From contig NZ_JBFRXP010000012.1 of assembly GCF_041146875.1 (NCBI RefSeq), positions 1 to 64,000 of the forward strand: DNA of 64,000 nt. Reading direction: 5' to 3'. Shown one piece after another: positions 44,038 through 53,663 of this stretch; the first letter of the stretch is position 1; every line of letters starts with the position of its first letter. This DNA is from Igneacidithiobacillus sp041146875. Its GTDB lineage: Bacteria > Pseudomonadota > Gammaproteobacteria > Acidithiobacillales > Acidithiobacillaceae. Position numbers and translations under genes: made by a program. The notes below the pieces were generated by a model. That model saw only the letters and a program-made list of their open reading frames with translations, was not told the origin of the DNA and did no database searches.

Positions 44038-44939
44038 CAGTCGCACCTCTCCACCCAAAAACGATAGGATGCACCATAGCGCGCGGAGAGAGCCAATTCA
44101 GGATGATGGCCGTAGAGCTTACGCAGGCTTGATATATCGCGCCGTAAATACAGGGCCGCCGCACGGTAGGGAGCTATCACAGCCGGTGCGATATTTTCTT
44201 GCTCAGCTTGCTGAAGGAATTCTAACACCTTAGCCGTATTGCCTGTTTCTAGCGCACGTAACCCTTCCAACATGGCCGGCAGCACCTCCGCTTGACCTCC
44301 TGACTCAGGCATGGGCAGCGGCGTCTCACGCCGTGTATCTGGTTCGGCAAGCTCACGTGAAACGGCATGATCAATGTTCCAGCGCAGCCAAGCCAAATAT
44401 TCTTGCAGACGCCGCCGGAGACGGGGGTCGGAATTACGCTCGATCTCCTCCTGTAGCTGCAACAGGAGTTCTGTATTTTCTTGCTCGCGCTGATCCAGCG
44501 CCGCATACGCAAGTAAACGAATTTCTTCCGCTTCATCTCGCAAGGCACTACGCAACAAGCGGGTCTGTTCGGCAAAGCGCGAGGCAACAATTTGTGAAAG
44601 CGCTTCCACCCGTTGACTCGGATCCCTGGATCCTCGCAAACGGCCTGCCACAGCACCCTGAGAAACGCTAGAAATACGCAAACGAGAATCCCGCGCTGGT
44701 ACCGGTACGATGATAGGCTCGACTTCAGCCGTGTGAATACGTCGCCGCACCGAACGTAGGGCAATTGCATAACTTATGGCAAGCACTGCGCCAATAAAAA
44801 GGAGAAAAACACAGAGCAATAAAAACAATAGCCAGGTCGGCGACCAGCCGTGCCACATCTTTTCCCGCGGCGCGATGATGCTCGCCAGGAGTGAAGCGGC
44901 CAGCGTTACCAGGAAAAAGAGGATAGCGAGCAAAATCAC
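44037..44939 (-). CDS. pelE: Pel synthase complex protein PelE
   Basis: The 300-residue protein has two N-terminal membrane helices (about 1-22 and 34-60) and a helical repeat domain in the cytosol (about 105-295), as expected for PelE. It overlaps pelD by ATGA and pelF by TGATG. The sequence is too diverged for residue-level claims, but length, helices and gene order fit. Confidence 0.82.
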   Translation of the reverse strand: MILLAILFFLVTLAASLLASIIAPREKMWHGWSPTWLLFLLLCVFLLFIGAVLAISYAIALRSVRRRIHTAEVEPIIVPVPARDSRLRISSVSQGAVAGRLRGSRDPSQRVEALSQIVASRFAEQTRLLRSALRDEAEEIRLLAYAALDQREQENTELLLQLQEEIERNSDPRLRRRLQEYLAWLRWNIDHAVSRELAEPDTRRETPLPMPESGGQAEVLPAMLEGLRALETGNTAKVLEFLQQAEQENIAPAVIAPYRAAALYLRRDISSLRKLYGHHPELALSARYGASYRFWVERCD

Positions 44940-46225
44940 CCGGGCTCTCGCTCTTCGAGAAACGCACGAATTTGGGTGACCGCCTCACTTCGATCTATCT
45001 GCAAGGAATCACGACGTTGGAACATTTTTTCCCAATCCGTGGGGCAGCATTCCCGAATCCGCGTTTCCACTCGCTGCAAGTAGCCGTCGACCGCGCTCGG
45101 ACCGGAAAAAGGTAATAGCACCAATAAATACAGCCTGCTATCAGAACGGTGCAACCACAGCACATCCAGCCCACGGCGCAAGGTTTGAACCTTGCGCACA
45201 ACTGCTTCGACTTCTGGGCCATCTAGGAAAACATAGCGAATGCAAAACCCCACCTGCGGCACAACCCCAGCCAAACGCTGCAGTTGCAGGAGATCAACAG
45301 CAAACTCCGGCGGACAATCAGGCCAACGCTGCAACACCTGCTGCGAAAACTGGATCGCGCTGGCATAATTGCACAAATATTGGAACAAGACTTCGATGAT
45401 CTGCAGATTTTCGCGACTAATGGCAAAAAAAGACATATCTTCAATGCCAAGACAGTGCTGAACTCCCATTTTATCTTTATATACATGAACGCTTAGATAT
45501 TGTTGAATCTGCCCCAATTCCAAGCCAGCGATATTTTGGCTCTGACCCTCGGCAAGTGCCTGCCGCCAAACCGGATCTGCATCGTCCAAGCTAACAACGT
45601 TACCAAAACTGGCAAGCAAATTGGGGCTTGTACCCGAACCGTTACAAGCGTACCAAGAAGCAACTTGTACGCCCGCAAGTTGATTCAGGAAATACAAAAC
45701 GCGCGAGGCAATCTCTTGATTCAAGACACCGTGGTTAGCAGCCAAGCTTTGCCGCAGCTCTTCTACCGCAGTGCGCACGGAAACCGGTTGGTAAAGCAGA
45801 CTTTGTTCCAAGCGATCGAGCGATACCCGGGTAACGTATAGGTCATCCGCAAGTTGGCGTAGACGGGTTGCGGTAATTTCTTCCTCGAGCGCACGTCCCG
45901 TCTCGCGTCGTGACCAGTATGCGCTGAATTCCGAGGCAATGAGTACCACCAACACCGTCCCGGCGGCAACCGCTAAGCCCTGTACCAGTGGATAGGGGTG
46001 CCAGAGGAAGACGCTTGCCAATATCACCGACGAAGTCAGCGCCGGGAGAAAGGCGTAGCGTAAGGCAATCAACAACGGGATGATCAGTAACCAGGGAAAA
46101 TCCTGTGCGAGCAGCAGGGGATCCTGGGGATTGAGAAAATTACTGAGCAATAAGGCGAGAACCGGCAACAGAATTGCCTCGAACCAGCCCTCGCCCCGCC
46201 GTGGCAGCACCGTCAGCATACCCAT
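44936..46225 (-). CDS. pelD: c-di-GMP receptor PelD
   Basis: The 429-residue protein has four N-terminal membrane helices (about 15-98), a coiled-coil-like stretch (105-165), a GAF domain (about 170-290) and a degenerate GGDEF domain (about 310-425). Arg351-Gly-Leu-Asp354 forms the RxxD inhibitory-site motif. Five residues later the GGDEF motif itself is replaced by RSDSR (360-364), so it should bind c-di-GMP but not make it. This is the known PelD design. Binding would activate the Pel synthase after translation. Genes on both sides are tightly coupled. Confidence 0.92.
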   Translation of the reverse strand: MGMLTVLPRRGEGWFEAILLPVLALLLSNFLNPQDPLLLAQDFPWLLIIPLLIALRYAFLPALTSSVILASVFLWHPYPLVQGLAVAAGTVLVVLIASEFSAYWSRRETGRALEEEITATRLRQLADDLYVTRVSLDRLEQSLLYQPVSVRTAVEELRQSLAANHGVLNQEIASRVLYFLNQLAGVQVASWYACNGSGTSPNLLASFGNVVSLDDADPVWRQALAEGQSQNIAGLELGQIQQYLSVHVYKDKMGVQHCLGIEDMSFFAISRENLQIIEVLFQYLCNYASAIQFSQQVLQRWPDCPPEFAVDLLQLQRLAGVVPQVGFCIRYVFLDGPEVEAVVRKVQTLRRGLDVLWLHRSDSRLYLLVLLPFSGPSAVDGYLQRVETRIRECCPTDWEKMFQRRDSLQIDRSEAVTQIRAFLEEREPG

Positions 46226-46238
46226 GCTAGTCTCAGTC

Positions 46239-46778
46239 TCAATGCAACGCGCGACCGAGAAGACGCTGGATCAAGTGCTGCGCAACACCACCCGTACCAC
46301 CACGCCCGAGGCTCCCGCCGTGGGCATTACCCACGCCGCTCCAGACCACTTTACCACTGGCAACATCTACCACCCAGAGGGTCACAGCTACTTCCGGCTC
46401 AGCATTGATACCCGCCCGATAATCCCATTCATCTACGCTTCCCGCCAAGGCATAGCGCGCACCATCAGCGCGTGCCTCGCGCAAAGCGCCGGCATATTCC
46501 TGCTTCCAGTCACCGCCGAGAAGGGCCTCAGTACGGGTACTGATGGGCAGGTTCCCCAGCACCGGCCGCCCTTCACTTTGCAAAATGCCCGCTGCTATCG
46601 CCGCCGCGCGGGCATTTGCCATAGGCGTTTCGGTATTGTTGGCAAAGGGAAGTACCGCCCACGTGGTCCCTTTGTTGTTTGCGATTGGGCTGGCGGTTTT
46701 TACGTTCATTCCTGCACAGCCACCAAGCAGAACCATCAGTCCCAAAGACACTGTCACTGCGCGCCAATTCATCATCAT
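46239..46778 (-). CDS. pelC: Pel outer-membrane lipoprotein PelC
   Basis: The 179-residue protein has a lipoprotein signal with lipobox LGGC (Cys21), then a compact domain with AVLPFANNTETP and VVDVASGKVVWSG. PelC forms a ring on the periplasmic side of the outer membrane and funnels Pel to the PelB pore. Three ATG codons in a row open the gene; AGGGAGA fits the third best. It is 15 bp downstream of the pelB barrel gene. Confidence 0.88.
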   Translation of the reverse strand: MMMNWRAVTVSLGLMVLLGGCAGMNVKTASPIANNKGTTWAVLPFANNTETPMANARAAAIAAGILQSEGRPVLGNLPISTRTEALLGGDWKQEYAGALREARADGARYALAGSVDEWDYRAGINAEPEVAVTLWVVDVASGKVVWSGVGNAHGGSLGRGGTGGVAQHLIQRLLGRALH

Positions 46779-46793
46779 TTCTCCCTGCGATTC

Positions 46794-48305
46794 TTAAAAA
46801 TAAAAACGATACCCGACGCGCACCATGCGCTGATTCAAAGCAAGCCCATTCCCGCCTTGCCCTTGGGCAAAGCCAATACGTAGTCGATCTGGCCCAAAGA
46901 CTGCGGTACTAACACCCGCATCGACCTGATACTGCGGGCCAAAGCGTGTGTTTTCATAAACGCTTAGGGCGAAGTACGGGGACCAATCACTGGCCAGGGA
47001 GCGCTGCCAGGCTCCCCACTGCATGCGTAGCCCAACATCGGCGTAGCTCCCCGGCAAAACAAGATCTGGGTTCCGGGCATCTGGCTGCATTACGTCAGCA
47101 AGCACCCCTTGCAACTGACTGACGCGCGTAAGGTTGTGATAATCTGCAAACGGTCCAAGCTGTAGCTCCCAAGGACCGAGAGAATGACGCCAAAGTAAGG
47201 AAACTTCGCCATATCGATCGCTTCCCAACGCTTTGCCATCCTGCCCCTGATATTGGCTCCATCCCCCCGTGATGTTGCCCAACCAGGATCCAAATCGCTG
47301 TGCCCACTGCAGATCGATACGATTCGTCATGCCCGCAACCGCGAGGGCTGGGCTTTGCAAACTGCGATCGTGATAATCGAAATTTGCCGACAACTCGCCG
47401 TTGTCTGTCGCCTGCCACCCGAGAGAAAAACGTCCACTCACAGTGCTTCGTTCTCCCCGATAGGTTCCTACCAAGCCCTCAATCTGCCAACGCGGATCTT
47501 GCCAGCGCAGTCCAAGCAAATCGCGGCTACTCCAGGCCGGCACACGCAGTAATTGTGAGGCGGCAGACGCGGATTGCGACAAGGCATCGGCGTCGAAAAT
47601 CAGGCTCCAGCGGTCACTCCAGGCAAGACGTCCGCGCAAGCGAGGTCCATACAAGTTGAGACCATTAAAACTCTGCCAACTGCCCGCCAAATCGACATAA
47701 CTGCCACTTTCCCGTACCGCCTCCAGATACTGGCGGCGCAGTAGGCGATCAAACGGGCCCTTTTGTAGCACCAATAATGCGTCACGCCGTGCTTGGCGGT
47801 AGCGCCCAAGGTCCATTTGCGCCTGCATACGGTCACGCGCTGGTAAGTCCTGCGGGTGGCGCAAGAGATGAGCCAAAGCAGACGAATCGTGCGTGTGCAG
47901 GGCGAGGCTCAATCGTGCCCAGCGCGGTGTGGGCTGGGGATTATTGGCGATCAGCACTTGCGCTAAACCCCAGTACCCATGCGCCAGACTCCAGGATATT
48001 GCCGGCAAAAAATCACCCTGGCGTGCTGCTGTGAGCAACACGGAACGGGTCACATTACCGCCCACAGGCGATGCAGCCAAGGCATCGGCAAGGGTATGCA
48101 GAGTATCGCGTTTTTGCACCACTTCTAGGTTGGGCGCCGCTCTGCTTGCCGGAGGCAAATGGTCTTCGCCCACCGCGATTCCATCGCTGGTGCCAGGTTG
48201 GGCCGAAGCTGGGGGATTACGTTCGCCAGCAGCAAGAGTCACTCCAGAATAAAAACAGATACTTGCCGTCAACAGTGCCAAGACGTTTACCTCTGTACGT
48301 CTCAT
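46794..48305 (-). CDS. pelB3: PelB C-terminal beta-barrel porin as a separate gene
   Basis: The 503-residue protein has its own signal peptide (ALLTASICFYSGVTLA), a short helical part (about 60-200), and a beta-strand-rich barrel that ends in VGYRFYF, a good outer-membrane signature. In Pseudomonas the porin is the C-terminal end of a single large PelB. Start 48305 is chosen because ATGA overlaps the stop of the TPR gene upstream. A complete export signal argues against a sequencing frameshift. The label pelB3 is mine. Confidence 0.78.
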   Translation of the reverse strand: MRRTEVNVLALLTASICFYSGVTLAAGERNPPASAQPGTSDGIAVGEDHLPPASRAAPNLEVVQKRDTLHTLADALAASPVGGNVTRSVLLTAARQGDFLPAISWSLAHGYWGLAQVLIANNPQPTPRWARLSLALHTHDSSALAHLLRHPQDLPARDRMQAQMDLGRYRQARRDALLVLQKGPFDRLLRRQYLEAVRESGSYVDLAGSWQSFNGLNLYGPRLRGRLAWSDRWSLIFDADALSQSASAASQLLRVPAWSSRDLLGLRWQDPRWQIEGLVGTYRGERSTVSGRFSLGWQATDNGELSANFDYHDRSLQSPALAVAGMTNRIDLQWAQRFGSWLGNITGGWSQYQGQDGKALGSDRYGEVSLLWRHSLGPWELQLGPFADYHNLTRVSQLQGVLADVMQPDARNPDLVLPGSYADVGLRMQWGAWQRSLASDWSPYFALSVYENTRFGPQYQVDAGVSTAVFGPDRLRIGFAQGQGGNGLALNQRMVRVGYRFYF

Positions 48306-49948
48306 CGAGCACCTCCGTCTCTGACGCGTAAGTCCTGCATACTTTGCCAGGCCGCCTGGCGGCGCAAGGCCCAAGCCAGACCCGTCTGTCCGACGCTACC
48401 CCAGAGCGAGGCTTGATTGAGCAAACGTGTTGCTCGCTCACTTGGCACCGCAGGCGGGAGAGTTGCAGCCAAGCGCAGGGCTTGGCGATTCAGATTCAGA
48501 CGTTCCAGAGCGTTGAGTACCGCATCGCGCATACCCGGCTCCGGTTGCACCGTATTGCCCACCAAAAGCGCTCGCAAGGTACGCACCTGTCCACTATCAA
48601 TAAGCATCCACAACAGATTATTTTTTGCCACGGTATCTTCGGGGTTGAGCTTGAGGGCTTGCGCATAGGCAAATCCGGCAACGCGATAATCCAAACGTGC
48701 ATTAGCCCACTGCCCCATAGCCAGCCAATACGCGGGGAAATTTCGCACACCGTCGGGGTCCGATTTTTCGACTGCTTGTAAGAGCCCCCCCAGGGTCTCC
48801 CATTGCTTGGCTGTCGCTGCGTAATATAACCCTTCGAAATAAAAGAGCGGGAGCTGATATTTTTTCCAGCCCTGCAAGGCAACCGCGAGAGCCGCCTCGG
48901 GCTGCTTCTCTCCACTCAATAGCACCAAGCGCTGCAAATCGTATTGGTTTGCGGCGCCGAGAAGATATAGCGTTTTTTCCGCCTGGAAGGCGGCGGAATT
49001 ATCATGTAATTCCCAGGCCAAAACTGCGTACAGTTGCCAAAATGGAACATCCTCCAGGGTCGCCTGCGCACGCACCCGCTCCAATGCGGCAAATGCCAGT
49101 CGATAATTCCCCTGCATGGATAACAAATGCGCCTCATCAATCGCCAAGGATGGGCTGGAACCATAGTGCCCGGCACTGCGCTGCAATGCACGCAGACTGG
49201 TCTCAATATCCCCCATCTGGTAGCTGAGGTAGGCCTTTTGATTCAACAAATAGTGCCGCGAGCCAAAGTGTTGGAGAGCAAAGTCGAGAGCTCGCAAAGC
49301 GCGCTCCGGCTCGCCGAGTTCGCCGTAGGCGTAAATCAGCGATTTCCACTGTGCATCGCTGAGCGGACGGGCGCGCGCCGCAGGCGCGAGCATGGCAATA
49401 ACGATATCGGGGCGTGCCAAGGTCAGGGCCAGCGATACCGCTTTTTCCTGTGCTGCTGCATCACCATGCTCTACCAGCCAATGGAGTTGGCGTAAAACCT
49501 CTTCGCGCTGACCTAACCAACCTGCGACCTCGATCAGTCGCTGCCGCCACAGGCGATCATCGGGCCGTTGCTCGACCGCAGTATAGGCTAGGCGATAAGC
49601 CTCGTTGAGATTGTGGCTTTGCAAAAAGGCGCTATAGGCCAAGTCATAAAGCTTTTGCGAATATTTCGCCGGAAAGGGCTGCACCACTAAAGGCGGACTG
49701 TACCAGGATGGTGATGCACCGCCCTGATCCAGATAACTCATCCCTTTCCCGGATTTTTGACTAGCTTGCAGTTCTGCCGCGAAGGCGTTCGCTACCTCTT
49801 TTTGCGCTAGATACTTCGCCCGCCATTGCGCATCGTCGGCGGCGAGACTGCCCGGCGCCTTCCACCAGTCCGTAGGCAGCGTAGTCGCAAATGTCGGTAA
49901 TGCCGGACACGTCAGCACCAACCCAACAAGGAATGTTCGCAGCCTCAT
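48302..49948 (-). CDS. pelB2: PelB periplasmic TPR part as a separate gene
   Basis: The 548-residue product has a signal peptide (FLVGLVLTCPALPTFA) and then an almost continuous set of TPR-like helical pairs, such as LNEAYRLAYTAVEQRPDD, LGEPERALRALDFALQHF and YRVAGFAYAQALKLNPED. It corresponds to the periplasmic TPR scaffold of PelB, which contacts PelA and leads polymer to the pore. Start 49948 overlaps the upstream gene as ATGA. The label pelB2 is mine. Confidence 0.78.
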   Translation of the reverse strand: MRLRTFLVGLVLTCPALPTFATTLPTDWWKAPGSLAADDAQWRAKYLAQKEVANAFAAELQASQKSGKGMSYLDQGGASPSWYSPPLVVQPFPAKYSQKLYDLAYSAFLQSHNLNEAYRLAYTAVEQRPDDRLWRQRLIEVAGWLGQREEVLRQLHWLVEHGDAAAQEKAVSLALTLARPDIVIAMLAPAARARPLSDAQWKSLIYAYGELGEPERALRALDFALQHFGSRHYLLNQKAYLSYQMGDIETSLRALQRSAGHYGSSPSLAIDEAHLLSMQGNYRLAFAALERVRAQATLEDVPFWQLYAVLAWELHDNSAAFQAEKTLYLLGAANQYDLQRLVLLSGEKQPEAALAVALQGWKKYQLPLFYFEGLYYAATAKQWETLGGLLQAVEKSDPDGVRNFPAYWLAMGQWANARLDYRVAGFAYAQALKLNPEDTVAKNNLLWMLIDSGQVRTLRALLVGNTVQPEPGMRDAVLNALERLNLNRQALRLAATLPPAVPSERATRLLNQASLWGSVGQTGLAWALRRQAAWQSMQDLRVRDGGAR

Positions 49949-50796
49949 GGCATCTTCTTTACGGGCGCCGCGCGCAGCAACTCGCGATGCAGCCACTGCG
50001 CTGCCAGCTCCGGGCGCCCGGCGGACAAGGCCAAGCGCGCCATGGACAACACGACATCGTGGTCGTGCCACAATGCTGGCAACTTCTGCAAAGTCGCTTG
50101 CCCAGCTTGCAGGGCCGATTCCGCACCTTTTCCGCCTTCTAGCCAGGCAAGTCCTCGCAGGAAAAATGCTTTCTGCTGCGCGCCATTTTGGCTCTGCTCC
50201 GCGAGCTGCAAAAGTAAATCACCCGCCTTTGCGGGCTGATTGCCCGCAGCCCAAGCGCGGACAGCGGCAAGCATGTTAGCGGTCCGCTGCTGTGGATCCA
50301 GCTTGGCTGCTTCTGACCAAGCCTGTGCGCTGAGTTCATAGGCACCCAGGGCGAACGCATCTTGTGCAAAACCTTGCCATTGGTCGACTGACCAATCGCC
50401 CAGCGCGAACAATCCTGCCAGCTGTGGGCGCAACGCCAGCATAGCCGCCTGACGAGCCGGTGAATCCGCCGGAATGGCGAGAGCCTGGGTTTTGGCAATC
50501 CGCCATTGCAGCAGCCGCGCCTGACGATACATCGGCCCCCGCGGGTCCCGCAGAATTGGAGCGATTTGTCGCTGTGCTGCCGGATATTGACCACTACGCA
50601 ACATCAGTTCGGCGCTCTCCAGTTGCGCCCGGGCATCGGCAGCAGACTCCTGAAAGAAAAGACGTCCATGCCAACCATACTGCCAGGCCACGCCAAATAT
50701 GACTGCAAGCACGATCGCAACAAACAACAGTACGCTTGCTGGTCGCAGCAGACGCGCCTGATTTGCAAGCCGATCACGTTCCGGGGCAGTGGACAT
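49945..50796 (-). CDS. pelB1: PelB N-terminal membrane-anchored TPR part as a separate gene
   Basis: The 283-residue protein has a membrane anchor (about 20-40; VLLFVAIVLAVIFGVAW) and TPR-like helices in the periplasm (about 55-280). It fits the N-terminal inner-membrane-anchored region of PelB. It overlaps pelA by about 23 bp (35 if the earlier in-frame ATG is used) and the next gene by ATGA. With the two following genes it recreates a whole PelB of about 1,330 residues in three chains. The label pelB1 is mine. Confidence 0.72.
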   Translation of the reverse strand: MSTAPERDRLANQARLLRPASVLLFVAIVLAVIFGVAWQYGWHGRLFFQESAADARAQLESAELMLRSGQYPAAQRQIAPILRDPRGPMYRQARLLQWRIAKTQALAIPADSPARQAAMLALRPQLAGLFALGDWSVDQWQGFAQDAFALGAYELSAQAWSEAAKLDPQQRTANMLAAVRAWAAGNQPAKAGDLLLQLAEQSQNGAQQKAFFLRGLAWLEGGKGAESALQAGQATLQKLPALWHDHDVVLSMARLALSAGRPELAAQWLHRELLRAAPVKKMP

Positions 50797-53539
50797 CGAC
50801 GCGTGCATGCGGTGCGCTGCTTTGTAGCTGTGCGGAACTCGCCACTACTTTGCCGTTCAGTTGCAGCTGACAACCCTGGATGTTGGCAAGATGCAGCTGA
50901 ACTGGGACAAAACCATCCAATTGCGCCGTAAAACCACCGGCATTTTCTTGAAATGCGCTGATCGGGGCGTTGGCGCTGATAATGTAGGGCACCTTCGGAA
51001 CACTGGGTTGTAGGGCCAGATATACCGAATCTTGACCATCCATGTGAACATAATAGGCACCATTCGGCGTGTCGTTATAGCCAGCAATTCCTGAACTAGA
51101 CGAAATATTCGGATAGCCAAGACTTTTCGGCATACGTAGCTCACGCAAATCGGTGGCATTGCCGATCCAGAAACCATCGCCTTGTCGTGCGATGTGAATG
51201 GTAAAGAAATTGTTGGCGATATGCGCATAATTTGCGACATACGTGGGGGTGATGGATTGCGTCAGAACCCAGTCATACACCTTCTCCAGCGCCGAAAGAG
51301 AAGCAAGCTTGGTCGCCGTATACCAGTGCGTGTAGATGTCGATTGGTTTCAAACGATGGGGCTTATTGGTCATCTCAAAGGTCTGAATGACGTTGATATA
51401 GCCCCAGAACGGCCCGTGCCACTGGTTAGTAAAATAGTCTTCGTTCGCGTCGGGGGCAAACACTTGCAGCCATTTACCGCGAAAGATCCCAATCGGTGGG
51501 ACGGCAGTGATACTCGGGTCTTTCTTACTGATATAACTGTCACCACCGTTGATGTTCATTAGCCCCGCACCATAGGCTAGGCCCACCACCTGCGCATCTG
51601 GCTCACAGTCACCCGACCATTGATCGATCACGACCTGTTTATCGGGCGGTGCGAGGTGTTTATCGATCCATTTTGCCGCACCTACTGCTTCCATGTAGGG
51701 ACTAAATTTGTAACCGGGGACCGGCAGCAAATTGATACCAGGATAATCCTTACCCGCCTCAATTGCCGGCCAATTGAAGGGGTGCGACCACATATGCGAA
51801 CCAATTTCCACATAGGGTAGACGAAACACCTCCCGCGCCACCTTTGTGCCCAAAGGCGCGAGGGCAGGATACAAACCGCGGTCTCCGGGAAGCAGGTCGC
51901 CAACGATTACGGAGCCAGTAAAGGGTAGTTTATATTTCTCCAAAATCCGGTGCATATAGACTTCAGCGGCAATATGGTAGGGCGGGAATTGCGCTCGACT
52001 CACAAAACCATCCCCGTCGGTGTGCGCCATAAACAAACGTCGCCCGCTCTCGGTCGTGGTGTCGGGAACCGGCATTTCTGGCAACCGCAGCGCCGCCCGA
52101 TATAGGGCAAACGGATCAATCAACCAACGAGTATCTTTGTTCGGCAGAGTCCTCAAGATGTAAGGGGACAAAACATAACCACCCCAAGGGGTAATCGCCG
52201 CTGCATCCTCGCTCCCACCTGCGGTATCGAGCACGTGCAACCAGACTTGGCTACCCTCTGGCGCAGTCACCGCGAGAAAATCCCGGGTGCTGGCCTCAAT
52301 TGGCATTTCATAATTCATTTCTTTCGCAGCGCTCGCAACCTCTGCCGAATTCGCCGCCATGGATACTGGGCGAGACATGTTTACCGCTTGGTAAAAGCCA
52401 GAGTCGAGATCATCCTGAAAGTCCCCAAGCAGAAGGATCGGAATTCCCGCCTTTTTCGCCTCGCGCAACCAGTGCGAGAGACCCGAGACATCATCAATCG
52501 GGTCCCCATCACTCCACAGCACCACTCCTGCATATTCACCAGGATATGCAACTTTAGGTAACCCATCGGCCAAGCGTTGGAACTGCGGAATATAACCAAG
52601 GTACTCCAGGGGCATGGCGCCATTGGCGAATGCTTCACTGTACTCTTCTGGGCCAGTGCTGTTGTACAAAATCAATACATGGCGCGGCATCGGTTCACGC
52701 AATCCGGCCCCAACGGCCGTCAGTTCGGCATTCGTTACATAGGGAATGAAACCGAGAGACCGGATCTTCTGAGCATCCTCCCACCAACCCTCGCGATTGA
52801 GTTTGGTCGGCAAGTAGTCGATAACGATGGCGGGCAACCCATAGGACTGCGCTTTGTGCAACTCCGTGATCAGCGCCTGCCGATTTGTTTCGGATACCTC
52901 GCGATAGCTATGGCTAGCTTGATCCCACTCGCGAAACAATGATTCTGCCAAAACCGCGGCCAAATCTTGGTGAATTTGCGGCAACACTGTAAAACCACGA
53001 TTGGCAATCAACTGGGCTTGCGGATGCGCCGCCTTGATTGCCGCAATGAGATCCACCAACCCCTGTTCCTGCGCCTTCCGTGCCGCACCCTGCGTTACCG
53101 CCTCGTAGGAGTCTAGGGTGTCGAGAAAAAATCCTCGGTAGCCCTCTGCCCATATCGGATCGATAATCTTATGCAAGAGATAATCGCGACATTGTGGCTG
53201 GGCAAGATCAATGATTTTTCCACCCCATGCTGCGTTCTGTCCCAGCACGCAGGATTTTGGGAGCTGCGCGTAACGGTCGTCACCCGGCGTGGTTTCCCCG
53301 ATGCTGACATAGGCGAAGATTTTTTGTTGGGGGGAGAAAGCGCTTGGCAGGCGTTCATTGCCGGGGTTCACGACTACCCAATCGAAGTCGCGAAAAGCCG
53401 CGGGCGCAGCACCACCGCCATAGTAAAAGCCGACGCTCGGCAACGAAGACGCGTGCACAGGCAATACGCTCATAAAAAGTAGCGTGAGAGCCCCGGTGAT
53501 CGCCGTAACCAGCAGGTGGCGAACAGAATCTAAGCGCAT
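50774..53539 (-). CDS. pelA: Pel deacetylase/hydrolase PelA
   Basis: The 921-residue periplasmic protein has a signal peptide (1-30) and a GH114-like hydrolase domain (about 35-290) with Asp140 and Glu199 as likely catalytic acids. A flavodoxin-like region comes next (about 285-400). The CE4-type deacetylase domain has HTDGDG (506-511; Asp508, Asp510) and SHMWSH (581-586), followed by a C-terminal beta domain. PelA partly deacetylates Pel and can cut it. Start 53539 follows AGAGGGAG; a start twelve codons earlier is poorer. It is the first pel gene, 70 bp after the prk terminator. Confidence 0.93.
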   Translation of the reverse strand: MRLDSVRHLLVTAITGALTLLFMSVLPVHASSLPSVGFYYGGGAAPAAFRDFDWVVVNPGNERLPSAFSPQQKIFAYVSIGETTPGDDRYAQLPKSCVLGQNAAWGGKIIDLAQPQCRDYLLHKIIDPIWAEGYRGFFLDTLDSYEAVTQGAARKAQEQGLVDLIAAIKAAHPQAQLIANRGFTVLPQIHQDLAAVLAESLFREWDQASHSYREVSETNRQALITELHKAQSYGLPAIVIDYLPTKLNREGWWEDAQKIRSLGFIPYVTNAELTAVGAGLREPMPRHVLILYNSTGPEEYSEAFANGAMPLEYLGYIPQFQRLADGLPKVAYPGEYAGVVLWSDGDPIDDVSGLSHWLREAKKAGIPILLLGDFQDDLDSGFYQAVNMSRPVSMAANSAEVASAAKEMNYEMPIEASTRDFLAVTAPEGSQVWLHVLDTAGGSEDAAAITPWGGYVLSPYILRTLPNKDTRWLIDPFALYRAALRLPEMPVPDTTTESGRRLFMAHTDGDGFVSRAQFPPYHIAAEVYMHRILEKYKLPFTGSVIVGDLLPGDRGLYPALAPLGTKVAREVFRLPYVEIGSHMWSHPFNWPAIEAGKDYPGINLLPVPGYKFSPYMEAVGAAKWIDKHLAPPDKQVVIDQWSGDCEPDAQVVGLAYGAGLMNINGGDSYISKKDPSITAVPPIGIFRGKWLQVFAPDANEDYFTNQWHGPFWGYINVIQTFEMTNKPHRLKPIDIYTHWYTATKLASLSALEKVYDWVLTQSITPTYVANYAHIANNFFTIHIARQGDGFWIGNATDLRELRMPKSLGYPNISSSSGIAGYNDTPNGAYYVHMDGQDSVYLALQPSVPKVPYIISANAPISAFQENAGGFTAQLDGFVPVQLHLANIQGCQLQLNGKVVASSAQLQSSAPHARVDVHCPGT

Positions 53540-53608
53540 ATACTCCCTCTTTTGATTCGGCAAAAATAACACCATCGGAGATATCGAGCAATTTCAATAG
53601 TTCGTCAG

Positions 53609-53635
53609 AAAAAAGCCGAGGACACGGCCTCGGCT
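53609..53635 (-). terminator. Rho-independent terminator of prk operon
   Basis: Arms AGCCGAGG and CCTCGGCT are a perfect 8-bp pair with a 6-base loop. On the minus strand the stem is followed by six T. It separates the methyl-cycle/prk transcript from pelA. Confidence 0.9.
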
Positions 53636-53663
53636 CAATCATCAGAACCAATACCCAGAAACC

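Noticed and set aside
46794..50796. PelB split as a sequencing or frameshift artefact
   Set aside because: The second and third genes carry full signal peptides and start codons overlapping the previous stop by ATGA, which a random frameshift would not produce.
53560..53573. A GG-N10-GC pattern upstream of pelA on the minus strand (TGGTGTTATTTTTGC) resembling a sigma-54 promoter
   Set aside because: It lacks the CAC part of the -24 element, and a start from it would leave only about ten bases before the ATG, inside the ribosome-binding site. No TGYTAC-type element lies upstream.
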